Below are positions 12,304 to 23,215 of a stretch of DNA of 64,000 nucleotides, piece after piece; the first letter of the stretch is position 1; each line of letters opens with the position of its first letter. The notes below the pieces were generated by a model that was not told the DNA's origin, ran no database searches, and was given only the letters and a program-made list of their open reading frames with translations. Origin of the DNA: Hyaloperonospora brassicae (lineage: Eukaryota > Oomycota > Peronosporomycetes > Peronosporales > Peronosporaceae); NCBI GenBank assembly GCA_947650285.1, contig CANTFL010000634.1, forward strand, positions 62,001 through 126,000, read 5' to 3'. The position numbers were made by a program, and so were the translations under genes.

Positions 12304-13311
12304 TGTAGCTTGGGCGCTCACCCAGAGTCGCCTGTATCCAAAGGTGATGCTTGATCCGCGAGCCTTCTGACCACTTGATCCGTCTCGTAATCTTGAATTT
12401 GAACCGTTAGGTTCCCTGCGTCCTATCGCAGTTGGTGGGGGGGGGGGTTGGGGTGAGATCTGATGTTCCGCCTGGCCAAACGATCCAAGGGAGAAGTTTT
12501 AGTAGACACAGGTCGCTCATTATTCAACGGGAGGCCAAAGTTCCTTCCGGGGAGGAGTCGACGCGTGTCTTACGTTGCCAATTCAATTCTGTTTAATGTT
12601 AACTAACCAAATCCAAAACCTATGACTATGCCCATCTGTTCACAAGATCACTGTTGGCTATCGCATGTCGATGTAATTCACTTCTTGCGTCATGTGGTCC
12701 AGAGCAGACACTCCGTAATGGATCGCTCTTTAGTGTATCGCGGTGCAGTGGGTCGCGGTTCAGTGGATCGCGGTGCCGCGGATCGTGGAGCAGCGAAACG
12801 CGGTGCAGCGAAACGCGAGGTAGTGGATCGCGGTATGTGTTTCACATCAATTATGTGATCCACAATGACCAGCACTACACACCCAGGAAAGATCGTGGTC
12901 GATCGGTGGGATCAGCGATCGGGATTCAAGTTCGTATCGCCGTCACATCCGAAACTTCACATAATTGATTATCGTGACGATCCACTCTTCCAGATTGCTT
13001 CCATATTCACCTATTTCTCATTGTCATTAGCGATCCGAAACTCCAGTTGCTATTCCTTTCTTAATTGATTTGGTTCTTGTACCTTAGTGATTTAATCTTC
13101 GATCATGGACCGCGAACATTCAATCGTCGATCCTTGACTATACTTCTTCTTGACCGTTGGGATGATCAATCTGTTTTATTCACACAGTAGTTTCCTGTCA
13201 CGCAGTCGTGTGACACCATCATTCGTGCCGACGGGCCTATCTCCGAGAGCACCCCACTAATCAAATTGATTTCGCACTTAATGCAGTAGGCGCGATCCAC
13301 ACTTTTCATCA
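12304..13311 (-). repeat. 5' LTR of el1-L, mosaic
   Basis: TG...CA boundaries match the other three el1 LTRs. The part next to the internal region (12,304-12,690) is about as similar as the others. From about 12,690 outward it differs markedly, including a replaced tandem array (12,719-12,833, units such as GATCGCGGTGCAGTG). The sequence directly inside the LTR (from 12,303 down) shows no TGG-starting primer-binding site. Confidence 0.75.
12719..12833. repeat. 15-bp tandem repeat, variant unit
   Basis: About seven 15-bp units of the type GATCGCGGTGCAGTG, degenerate (GATCGTGGAGCAGCG, AAACGCGGTGCAGCG). The position within the LTR equals that of the GGATCGCTCGGTAGT arrays in the other three LTRs, but the unit sequence is different. 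Confidence 0.75.
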
Positions 13312-14123
13312 TTATTCTTTGACTTTTCCCGCATTTTTACTTGACGTCTGGTAGTCAGTAATTATCCCGGATGAAAAATAACCGCGTATACTTTACGGCA
13401 AAATGAACTAAGTTTAATGTTAAAATATTAAACCCAAAACTAACACATCGCTAATTCTATAGGTATCACGACTTTTAAAGCGACTCTTTTACCGCTATAG
13501 AAGATCGTTACTGCGTAACTAGGTGGCTTCCCCCAAGTTACCTCTCCCTGGAATATTGGCAAAACACACATTCGACTTGAATGTAACCAATTTCACGTTG
13601 TAATTTTTAGTTAAGATCTCGAGATTATATCGGAATCACCAGATCGAATTGGGACGCGAGATTGGATTGTTATACGAGACTATATCGGGATCGCGCGATC
13701 GGATCGGGGACATTCAATCGGACCGCCATAGAGAGATCAAATCGAGATTGTCTTTAGATAACTTATATATCTCAGCGTCCATCCATATCCCACCCATTTC
13801 CTTCACTATCTCAAGATCTGGTGCGTTTGAGTATTCGATCGTAAGCCCCCGTCCCAGCTCGTGTTCTTCACATCCGATACTTTCTGAATTAAACTGACGT
13901 CTGTGATCTGTGGGCTCCCACGACCCAACTATACGTAAATTTATATATTGCTTCATCATAGTGAAGGAAGATCGATTGCAAGTATGGACACGAACAGACG
14001 GCTTAAGTTTAAATGGGGGTGACGAAGAATTTTAGTTACTTCATTTAGAACGATCGGGATAATGGTCGTCGAGAAAGATCTTTTGAAGAGTACGAATGAG
14101 ACCGCTAGTCTTGTTACTGCTAA

Positions 14124-14400
14124 TGATGAACGAATCACAGTATTGTTTGGATTTAGGGGCTAATATTTTTGCCATAAATGACTCATTCGAAGAAACTTTA
14201 CGTCGAAGACAGCTTGCGAAAAACGATCCAAGTGATCGAAAAGTCGAAGGTTGTATCCATGTTACGAGCCACAATGATATCACGTTCATTTGGGAAGTAT
14301 ATATTTAATTTAAGTTGCGGATTATGCTCCGTCATGCGGGGGTGGATCTCATCCTCGGGACAGATTTCATGATACCAGTTGGCATCCGTCTAGACTTAGT
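14124..14400 (+). pseudogene. el5 aspartic protease relic
   Basis: The plus strand reads QYCLDLGANIFAI, the active-site loop with DLG for D-[ST]-G. After a shift it continues MLRHAGVDLILGTDFMIPVG and IRLDL, the hallmark second block of Gypsy proteases (families have GVDLILG-DFM-P-GIRLDL). No full frame remains. Confidence 0.7.
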
Positions 14401-15949
14401 CTACGCGATAGCCAAATGTTCAGATGAATCTCTATACGTTTGTTAAGACCGGCAAGACTATTTGACGAAACAACATAAGGAGATGAAATTTTCATAGGGC
14501 CGGCTAGCTCACTACATGTTGAGAGCCAAACATATGAAGAGTTTAACTGCAGCAAAAAAAACTCAGCAAATTAAGTAATGAGCTATGGATCAGTCGACTA
14601 CCCACACGTGTTCGAATGTGATGTACAATAAGAAAGAACAATACGGGTGGGATAGTACGGCTGCAAAGGTCTCGACGAGAAGTGCTTCGTATCTAGCTTA
14701 CTACCCAGTCTTGATATGGATACCAGACGAAGTGAATGTCGGTACGACGGTTGCGTTAGACTTAATGCGACAACGTATCACTACTAATATTTTTAAGATA
14801 TTAATATGTGGTGGAAAGGTATTTGTTCAAGATAGATCAAACAGTAGGTGAAATGGTTGAGTCAATGACCGCCTGCTGTCAAGCAGCGAGATCACACACG
14901 ACCTGCGTAAAATACGAAGGGATATAAAAGTTTGCAATGACATAACAAATCCGTCGAACCAAAAAGTCGAAATACCTATAATTATAAGGATAAATAAAAT
15001 AACCTAGATTGAGGTAGGTCGGGCACATGATAAGAAGAACGATACGTTAATGGACGTAGCAGCGGCCACTGGACGGAACTCTGAAAGCAATGATTTTGAG
15101 AGAGAATTATGCTCAGCAAGATGCACGGGTAGTGATAGTGATATATTTAACAAATGTTATTTAGCCTGACTCAACGGGTCGTAATGCAGACAGTAAAGCA
15201 GAAACTGGAACGGTTTTCGTCGATCGACCCGAATAATCGCAAGACAGAGATTATACGACAACAGAAGAGTAAGGGTTGCAGTATGACGACATAGGTCGCC
15301 AATTCCTTTGTCCGTCAAAGGCAGTCGATGCAGAGGGTACAGTGGACCCATCGACACCTTCTCCGATAGATACATCAGAGTTTGAGCATATCGATAGCGA
15401 CATCAGCCTGGTATGGTATGCTAAAAAAATATGCGTTCTTACCAGGACTTACTATATAAACACAAAACAAGCTGGGTTACACCGATGATAGTGTGGTATG
15501 CACTTTTCACTCTGACACCCACCGAAGAGAGATGATTGGTGTATTGCAGAGACACAAATGAATAATGACCTTCAGTGGTAACGCTTTACCACCTGCAGCA
15601 TATAAATAGTATGTGATTTAGACTTCCAAGGTCATGATGCTTTCAATCAGCAGTCCAGACGGATTTTACTACGGTATCGATCGAAGCTGCACGAATTGTT
15701 AAGAGTCGTTGAAGTCAAGAATTATTTTGTTCTCCCGATTTCCTCTGTCACCATCAAAAGGAATTGTCTAATAGAAGGCCGACGACATCCGGTTATGCAT
15801 CGATTATTAAATCTTTAACTCTAGCACGGCCTGCATGTAATTCGCAATGTTCTTAGTCGAAGATTTTATGACCGAGCTCATCAGCCACCTGTTCGTTTGC
15901 TAACTCGATGCAGCCAGTAAGTTTTGGGTAGCAATAATGACAGAACGAG

Positions 15950-16800
15950 CGCGTCACGTGTCAGCACTTTTTTATGTGCCCTGATGACATTTCGAGTGGT
16001 TGCGTATGCCGTTTGGAATTAAGAATGCTCCCATGATCTACAAACAACTCGTCAATAACGCGTTTAAAGGGCATGGTCAGCCAAAAGATGGGTAGAAAGG
16101 ATTTTTTAATAAGGTTATGTTGCCGAAGATGAGACAGCGCGTTAGTAAGCAACCAAGACGACATAGCTCGAAGAGCTTGTAGCTGGTAGATCTACGATGA
16201 CGAATCTCGACGCCGACTACCGAGCACTCAAAAAGTTTGATCCGTTGCAACGTCCAAGCAATATTTCGGCAAGCATGTTTGTCACGGGCAAAATCGATGA
16301 AACGACCGTTTTCCCAGTCTTCCATCGCCGATCTTTTGTCGATATTATTTTGATAGGGGGCAAGAGCTTTGCAGACTATTAAACGACGGTCGACCGGTTG
16401 TTTTCGCGCTTCTCGTAATGCCAAATTAACATTAGCTTCACAAAGCGCATCTTTGTGTAGCCTAAAGATAGACTTCCTATCACACAAAGTAATAGCATTA
16501 GGAATGGCAAATGGCCATTATAGGCGTCAAAAAAGAGAATGCAAGCGCATTTGGAGCATTAACTATTGCATTCGGTTCATCCAGAATTTCGCGTTATATA
16601 AAGTAATACTGTTTCAACTCAAGGAAGATGATTTATTGTCCGAGGCAAGTCTGGACGGAGCACGAGTATTCTTCGCTATGCTTCAACAACTAATCGATAG
16701 AGCTACAAATCTGCATCAGTTTTTCTCCACAGGCGACGTTTATATGATGTTGTTTGCCAATGATTCGGCGTTGAGCAGAATGTTGTTAATTAATGCATAA
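15950..16800 (+). pseudogene. el5 reverse transcriptase relic
   Basis: The plus strand at about 15,990-16,070 reads FEWLRMPFGIKNAPMIYKQL, the RT fingers/palm motif of Gypsy elements. Further on (16,369-16,800) is the thumb and RNase H approach: KIDFLSHKV, YCIRFIQNFALYKVILFQLK and HVMLFANDSALS-like text. A YxDD box was not found in the frames read. Confidence 0.7.
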
Positions 16801-17200
16801 CGAAATACTACACCCGGTTTGTTTTGTGGTCAAGAATTAAAGGTGAGCAAGGTTTATTACCACCCAGCGAAGCGCGAAGGGCTAGCGCTGCCTTAGGTGT
16901 CATAAATCCAACATACTCTACTTCCTGGAAAAGTCATCGACTTATACCCCCGATTTTTATGATTGAATAAAATGTCACGTCCAAAGCATTCTACGGAAAG
17001 GCTGTCGGTTTCGATGTATTACTCTTCCCGTATCATCTGAAGATACAGGTATTGAGCGAGCGCGATGTAGACTTCAAGCAGTAGCTTCTTTCACTTACCA
17101 CGCCGATGATTGGCCTCGACGAGTTGTCTCGACAAATTGACCCAATTGACAAACATTCTGCGAGCATTTATTTAGATCCAGAGCTTTTCTATGCACGTGT

Positions 17201-17667
17201 TGTAGCGGAGCTACACAGCTCCTTAAGTCAGAGGAAGACTTAACGCTCTTACGAGCAACTTTGGTTCTACGAACCCGACTCAGAGAGTCAACAAGCTCAG
17301 AGAGCTTACGGTCCCCGTTCCTAAGGGACCAAACGATTCAAAAGAATCACAGCACAGAGTGCTCAGGAGTAGCTACCTTCAACGGTCTCCTACCGATCAA
17401 AGACGCCTCGTGAGGCACGTGTCTCTTACTGATCAAAAGGGGAACTGCATTTTTATTTCTTTAATTAACCTAAAAGAACACCTTAGAACAACGTATTTAA
17501 CCTGCCCTAAATAACCTCTTAAAAGATCTCGCAATCAATTGATGACAGACATCGGTCTTCAACAATTGATACACTCACTGTGTTCTAAAATTACTTTATA
17601 GGGTACCCCCTCTCTTGTGTGCACCACACCTATCGTCGACTACCAGCCGACGTGTAACCCCGTTACA
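17201..17667 (-). repeat. 3' LTR of el2
   Basis: The plus strand begins TGTAGCGGAGC and ends CCCCGTTACA; the partner LTR at 24,308-24,775 begins TGTTGCGGAGC and ends CCCCATAACA. Its interior holds a chain of short hairpins (17,207-17,416). A short C-rich run just inside at 17,668-17,680 is the polypurine tract on the minus strand. Confidence 0.9.
17207..17416. repeat. Chain of short hairpins in el2 LTR
   Basis: Consecutive perfect inverted repeats: GGAGCT/AGCTCC (17,207), TTAAGTC/GACTTAA (17,223), GCTC/GAGC (17,245), GGTTC/GAACC (17,263), GACTC/GAGTC (17,277), AAGCTC/GAGCTT (17,293), GGTCCC/GGGACC (17,310), GATTC/GAATC (17,335), AGCAC/GTGCT (17,351) and GCCTC/GAGGC (17,405). Loops are mostly 2-4 nt, and three of them are AGA. 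In the other LTR the GGTCCC/GGGACC pair is broken by a base change. Confidence 0.85.
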
Positions 17668-17680
17668 CCCTCCCCCACCG
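17668..17680 (-). promoter_or_regulatory. Polypurine tract of el2
   Basis: On the minus strand this reads GGTGGGGGAGGG directly before the 3' LTR, the expected primer for plus-strand DNA synthesis. Confidence 0.7.
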
Positions 17681-17775
17681 GACTGACGTTACCACAAAAC
17701 GTCAATCGGCTTCTTTCCTCGAAGAGGTCGGTGTGTGTGTGTGCTTAACCTCGCGGTTGCTAAACACGAAATACC

Positions 17776-19013
17776 ATGGCACTGCCACCCAACGAGTCTC
17801 GGACTCTTTCATCTTACCTCGACTTCGACGAGGATGTGGACTATGGTAGTGATACCAGTGTCCATGGAGATGACGGGATATCATCCCACTCCGCTGTACC
17901 TGAGGCTCGTCCTCTAACAGCATCGAATCCGTTCGTTGAACGTGGTGATACCACCGCGCCAGTGGCGCAGCATCATACAACAGATGCAGATGAGAACATC
18001 ATCACGAACCCGCTCGACGAGCAGCAGCAGCTGATCCGTCATCGTGAGGAGCGTGCTCTACGTCGCATTCATACCCAGGCGGTTATTCGAAACCGGAGTG
18101 GTTACGTCTTCTCAACACCAGACGTGGAGCAACGCCTCCGTCAAACGGAAGGCCGTAGCCTTGCAACATGGGCCATTGGCCCCGAGGCTACGTCGCCAGA
18201 AGATATCGCCTTTCGCAAGACTCTAAATAAGAATAATTTCGAACCAGCCTATACTACGCAAGGTCAGTACCTTGCACACCTTGAGAGTCTATCTCGTGGT
18301 GTTTCGGTTCGACCGATATAGGGCGTGCCCATCTTGTTGTTCGCTAGCGAACTGCCCGAGGAGGAGGACAATGAGTTCATCCGTTGGGTGTACCGCAAGC
18401 GGCATCTTAGCAGTGTGCCAACGCTGCGGGCCAGCGCCGACGTGGCTGATGTTCATCTGGAACGGAAGCTCCGGTTCGAGTATGCCAAGCTCAAGGCCAG
18501 AGGCCAGTTGCGTACACGCACGCGTTATGCTCCGGCTACAATGGTAGCCACGGGTCACGACTCTAAGGTGCGGTGCAACACGCCACCTCCCACCACTATT
18601 GGTGAGAAGCGTTCTCGCTCGCAAGGCGACCCTGGCCACGATGTTAAAAAACATCCTCGGCGTAAGGGCAGTCCTATCGAAGGGGTATCTCATACTCCCA
18701 CGAGTTCTCCGACTCCGGGTACCCTCGCCACTTCACCAGATACTGGTATTGACCACGACGACGACGTCGCTGAAGTATTTTCGCCACATGAAACTGGTGG
18801 TTCCCTTGCTCATCGAGCAGCGTCGGTGGCGGTCGGGGTACCGAAGGAGGAGCATGAGAAGGTGCTCCGTGAGCTGAGTGACTCCGAGAGACATTGTGTA
18901 AAACCCAGAATGAACTCGGCGCGATGCAAGACCGTGTTCAGGCGTTAATGTTGGCCTTAGCCCGTGTGGATGGTCAGCTTGACCTCCTGGTTCGGATGAA
19001 ACAGTCGACGTAA
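17776..19013 (+). pseudogene. Antisense accessory ORF of el2
   Basis: Starts at an ATG in good context (ACCATGG at 17,773), 109 bp inside the 3' LTR, and runs opposite to pol. It is open for 182 codons to a TAG at 18,319, then goes on in the same frame to about 18,890. A one-base shift there leads into a plausible end (ELGAMQDRVQALMLALARVD, heptad-like) stopping at 19,013. The N-terminus is acidic (FDEDVDYGSD), the middle basic and Ser/Pro-rich, the C-terminus helical. It ends 43 bp from the pol stop at 19,057, tail to tail. Family unknown; the role of such ORFs is open. Confidence 0.65.
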
Positions 19014-19056
19014 AGGCCTTTTTTCTAGGCGCAAGCGCCCTCGATTTCACATGGGA

Positions 19057-20330
19057 CTAGTCCCGACACGGCTTAAGCAAGCCAACGTAGAACACTGGGT
19101 ACGTGCGCAGTTTGCGCGGAAGGTTGAGCGTGTACGCCAATCCCTTCTTAGCGATGACCGTGAACGGCCTAATGAAGCGCGGACGCAACTTTGTCTTGAA
19201 GACAGCAGATACTACATTTTTAGGTAGATTTTTAGCATTGAGTAGAACTTGGTCTCCGACCTTATAACGTTTAATACATCCTCTGCCTTTAGCATCAGCT
19301 TGCTCCTTTTGTTTATCTTGGCTATCAGCCAGTGCATCACGCACATGTCGTAAGACATTCAAGAGCGTTGCGAGAAACTCGCTTACCTGTTTATGAACAG
19401 TAGCAGGGCTGATATCTGCAAGCCGATCGGCCATCTCTCCCCCACCAAGCCCTGAACCACGCAGTAATAGCGTTAACGGAACGCGAGGGTGTGTGAGACC
19501 GTTCACGTAGAACGAAGTAAAGCCTGTAGAGGCGTAAACAGCGTTTTTAACGAAAACTCAACAACAGGGAGCATCGAACTTCAACGTTTTGGTGTATTAG
19601 CGCAAACACTGCGTAATATATCACCGAAAACGCGATTGACTAGCTCGGTTTGACCATCTGTCTGCGGATGATCCGCTGTGGACATGTCCAAACGTGTGCC
19701 GAGCACCTTGAAGATGGACTTCCAAAACTTACCAGTGAAGCGAGGGTCTCGGTCAGAGACAATTGCCACAGGCAAGCCGTGTTGTCAAAACACTTGATCG
19801 ATAAACAGCGTAGCTGTAACTTCACCATCAATGGTATCTAGCAAATTCGCCAAGTGAGCCATCTTGCTCAAACGGTCAGCAAAGACCACAATCCCCGTAT
19901 TGCCTTGTCTATATTTCGGCAGATCGAACATGAAATCCATGCTGATGGACTCCCAGCACCCAGAGGGTATAGGGAGACTAGCGAGCGGCGCAGCCGCATG
20001 AGCTGAGGGTTTTACCCGTTGACACGTTTCGCACGTACGCACATATGTGCTTACCCATTTGTAAAATTTGGGCCACCAATAATATTGGCTCACGGAGCTA
20101 TATGTCTTTTCTCGACCGAGATGACCGCTCACCGCAGTATCATGCGCCTCATAGAGGATGCTATACTTCAATTCCTCATCATGAGGGACAACGATACGGG
20201 GAGTATCCTACATATCTGTGCTATAGCACAACAGGCCTTGATCGATGGAATATCGACGTAGACTCGCACGCAAACGTGCCGACAATTTAATGTCTGAGTC
20301 GTTAAACTCCTCGCTCCCTAGAGCACGTAG
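19057..20330 (-). pseudogene. el2 integrase
   Basis: All integrase landmarks are present on the minus strand. The zinc-binding His/Cys region is EAHDTAVSGHLGREKTY then CETCQRVK. The catalytic D,D,E triad is in ISMDFMFDLP, VSDRDPRF and DGQTELVNRVFG. The GPY/F-type C-terminal tail reads RPRFIRPFTVIAKKGLAYTL then YPVFYVGLLKP. A TGA at 19,785 breaks the core just before the second Asp, in the same frame, so it is one base from an Arg codon. A further shift lies between 19,581 and 19,506. The last codon before the stop is at 19,060; no chromodomain follows. Confidence 0.85.
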
Positions 20331-20399
20331 CAAAGCTACACAGTGTTCATCTTTGGCATATGCCGAACGAATGAGGTCTGTGACCGATGATGACAGAGT

Positions 20400-20930
20400 C
20401 GTAACATGAGCAAGCTCATAGTCAGGCCTGCGTGACAACGCATCAGCCGAAGAATTCTGCTTGCCCGGCTTATACTTCACCTCGAAGTTGTATTCCGCAA
20501 AGAATGAGAGCCAACGGGCCATTCGCTGAGAGAGATGTGGCGACTGGGTCGCAGTGCGTAATGACGCATGATCTGTATAGATCACAAAAGGCTTAGAGCC
20601 AAGCAGATGAACTCTGAATTCAACTAAAGCATACTTCATTGCAAGTAGCTCTTTGTCATAAACTGGATAGTTCTTTTCAGCTGCTTTCAGCTGCCGGGAC
20701 TCAAACTCAATGACGCGTTCCCGTCCATCATTATATGTTTGTAACAGAGCACTGCCGATGGCAAAGTCAGATGCGTCACAGACGACACTGAAAGGCCGAT
20801 CAAGATCGGGCAAAGCCAAGATTGGCGCATGAAGAAGACTCTCTTTAACAGCCGTAAAGGCTTCATGCTCGGTGCTAGCCCAGCACCGTTCCACATCCTT
20901 TTTAAGGAGATTGGATAATGGCCGAGCCAT
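20400..20930 (-). pseudogene. el2 Ty3-type RNase H
   Basis: This part of pol is open. It shows HEAFTAVKESLLHAPILALP, FSVVCDASDFAIGSAL (catalytic Asp), KNYPVYDKELLAMKYAL (catalytic Glu), FVIYTDHASL (catalytic Asp) and the end ARWLSFFAEYNFEVKYKPGK then DALSRR. It removes the RNA strand during reverse transcription. The frame continues into the integrase N-terminus to 20,208. Listed as pseudogene only because the polyprotein around it is broken. Confidence 0.85.
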
Positions 20931-21790
20931 ATCTGCGTAATTCGCACTATACTTGTGTAAGTAATTGGCAAGACCAAGCCACTTACGTTAGTCCTTTTGG
21001 TTCTTAGGAACCGGCCAATCAACTATGGCTTTTATCTTAGCGGGATCCGCTCTAAGACCACGCTTCCCAATGAAGTACTCTGAAAAGGGAATCTCTTGTG
21101 CACCAAAGATGCACTTAGACGCGTTGGCGTACAAGTAATTCGTGCGCAATCACTCGAGCACCGCTCGTAAATGGTCGATGTGAATATTTACATCAGACCG
21201 GCCGTTCATAGCACGACTATGGACAAAGATGTCATCCAATTAAGTCTGTGCATAGCCTCGGTGAGGCCGAAACAGTTGCGTTACGAGATGATTGAACGTA
21301 TCTGGGCCGTTTGACAAGCCCTGTGGCATAACTAGCCACTCCCAGAGCATACCGCTCGGGGTACTAACCGCTGTTAGCGGAATATCTTTCTCACGCATGA
21401 GTAATTGGTAATAACCATCGACTAAATCGAGTGCACTGTACATCGTACATCCCACCATATTGTTCTGAAGAACATCTTTCCGAGGGATTGGTGTATGAGC
21501 CGGGATCGTGGCAGCATTAAGCTTATTGTAAGCATGAACAATGCGCCACTTTCCATTGGGCTTTCGAACACAAAATGTGGGCGTGGAATGAGGAGATTTG
21601 CTCTCACGAACCATGCCCGATGCGTGCTTTGCACGAAAGAAGTCGTCAATGACGTCGAACTATTCCTTCGGTGAAGGCCACTGCCGTGTTACGCAGTATT
21701 TAGTTCCAGGAACCAAGTCAATTTCATGACGTACGCCTCTATAGGGAGGTAAGACGGACGGTGGGTTGTGACACACCACGTCCTAAAACT
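20931..21790 (-). pseudogene. el2 reverse transcriptase, broken in the catalytic box
   Basis: The minus strand reads SPHSTPTFCVRKPNGKWRIV, YSALDLVDGYYQLLMRE (first catalytic Asp), then WLVMPQGLSNGPDTFNHLV. The next motif should be Y-x-D-D. Here a TAA (at 21,240-21,242) and a Leu precede the two Asp residues, giving stop-LDDIFVHSRAM. The stop replaces the conserved Tyr itself. The downstream connection to RNase H (20,931-21,235) has one more stop. Confidence 0.85.
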
Positions 21791-22060
21791 CCTTTACCAA
21801 AGGATAGAACGGATCAAGAGGATCCTAAAGCATCGAAGATCCACTATGGGCATCCAATGCCGCCATTGTGTCCTCAAAGACAGACTCGTCCAATAACGAG
21901 GATGAGTTCAACTCAATATCTGGTCGAATGACCACTAACTTGGATAATTCTCCCGCCTGTAAGGCTTGGCTAAATTCGCCGTCAGACATTTCGTCTAGTT
22001 CAAAGAGAGTATCCAAGTATGGAATAGTCTCAAGACTAATATTGCCATCAATATGGCCAG

Positions 22061-23060
22061 TCAACCCATTGACAAGTGTATATAGTGTGTTATAATACTA
22101 TTTTCACTTATTGTCTTCTTAGACGTTGGGCGCTTACCAGTTGCCACCCGACGATGAGATTGTTTCTTCTCAGAAACCGTACGCCTTGTAAAGGCCGGGA
22201 CAGTCGGATCCTTGTGGTTGCTATTTGTCTTAGCACGCTCCATACGAGAGCTCATGTCTTGAACGACATCTGGTGAAGTGTTACGTAACTCAAACACTTC
22301 ACCCAGTGAATTTACACGGACCACTTCACGTACAGCATTCGGGCCTAGCCCTGAACGCTCTGTCTTCCCGCCATCAATGTTATTACCGACATTCAGTGAG
22401 GTGCCATCACGGCCGCCCTCACTCTGTGTAATTTCACGTGCCACCGCACTGACATCATGGAAATTACTTCCTGTATGTACCGCCCGTAGGCCAACCGTGC
22501 TTGACGCATGCAGTGACTCATTATCAAAACGAGTATCACTCAACGGAGTACAACTCTCTTCAAACACATTAGAAGAGCTCCGCTCAACATTCATGTCATA
22601 GACATTCGAGTTAATCAACTCCGACATACCAATGTCCAGCACATTGACATCTTCTGTCAATGGCTCGCGCCAATAGCGCTTTTGTAGCCTAGCAAAGGTT
22701 GGTTCATGACTCTCCAAAGCTTTGCTAGGAACAATGCGCGTTGCGCCTAAGGTCTTGGACCTCCAATCGATCCATGGTTCATGGCGTTCAAGCCATGCCA
22801 TGCCTAGGATGAGATTGTATCTCGAATCCAAGTCAAGGACGAGACAGCGTTTAATACTGTCAAAGTTCGAAAACCTCACGCCCAAGTTCAACGTAACTTT
22901 AGGCACAGTAACGCGACTACCCGTCGCTAACCGAACAGTGATGGAATCACCGTCGTGCGCTTTGAGCGCCTCAGCATATTGCTGACTCCCCTCAAGGGAA
23001 ACGGCGTCTAGCATAGTTGCATGACGCCCCAGAATCGATTAATATCGGCCAGTGCTTCTC
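22061..23060 (-). pseudogene. el2 aspartic protease and linker
   Basis: The active-site loop LIDSGASCNYARR (DSG codons at 23,028-23,036) is in one frame. A one-base shift right after it leads to a 317-codon open frame with SQQYAEALKAHDGDSITVRL, LGVRFSNFDSIKRCLVLDLD and YNLILGMAWLERHEPWIDWR (the second protease block). The rest, to 22,061, is a low-complexity polar linker before RT. DSG is the normal catalytic triplet. Confidence 0.8.
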
Positions 23061-23215
23061 AAAGCCTTAAACTATCGCATCAGCGACTAACAAGCCAGAC
23101 TTGTATCCACGCTCTGGGATTGCTGGCACGGAGCTCTGTGGGGATAAGCCCTGTGTCGCTCTACCTCGTAGAGAAGTGACAGAACTTAGTTCTACCCCAG
23201 TAGGGCGCCCCGCGC

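Larger units (their letters stand above)
1..12690. repeat. Left arm of a 12.7-kb inverted duplication
   Basis: Position x here corresponds to about 50,941-x on the other strand. Position 1 pairs with 50,940, and long stretches compared by eye (for example 10,021-10,080 against 40,871-40,930) are identical. Open and broken reading frames are shared with the right arm, including the stop codons. The arm contains a piece of el4 plus nearly all of el1-L. High identity ends inside the LTR at about 12,600-12,690, just before a 15-bp tandem repeat. It continues leftwards beyond the window. Confidence 0.9.
246..13311 (-). mobile_element. el1-L: decayed Ty3/Gypsy LTR retrotransposon, minus strand
   Basis: Order on the minus strand: 5' LTR (12,304-13,311), gag, zinc knuckles, protease, RT with YIDD, Ty3-type RNase H, a second RNase H, integrase, chromodomain, an antisense region, 3' LTR (246-1,303). 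The length of about 13.1 kb matches its inverted twin el1-R. Every domain has stops or frameshifts. No target-site duplication is visible: CACCT lies beyond the 3' LTR and AATAA beyond the 5' LTR, in element orientation. That fits a rearranged flank. Dual RNase H plus chromodomain agrees with Gypsy lineages known from oomycetes. Confidence 0.85.
13312..17200 (+). mobile_element. el5 relic, segment A (plus-strand Ty3/Gypsy)
   Basis: Heavily decayed plus-strand element whose later parts continue at 24,776 and 35,180 after removal of el2 and el3. Recognisable parts are the protease (14,124-14,400) and RT (15,950-16,800). No LTR or gag could be recognised in 13,312-14,100. The stretches 14,400-15,950 and 16,800-17,200 show only short frames with no domain, although they should hold the linker, the end of RT and the start of RNase H. 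Composition is more AT-rich than el1. Confidence 0.65.

Noticed and set aside
17207..17416. CRISPR-like array in the el2 LTR
   Set aside because: The units are different hairpins, not a repeated sequence with spacers, and the host is eukaryotic.
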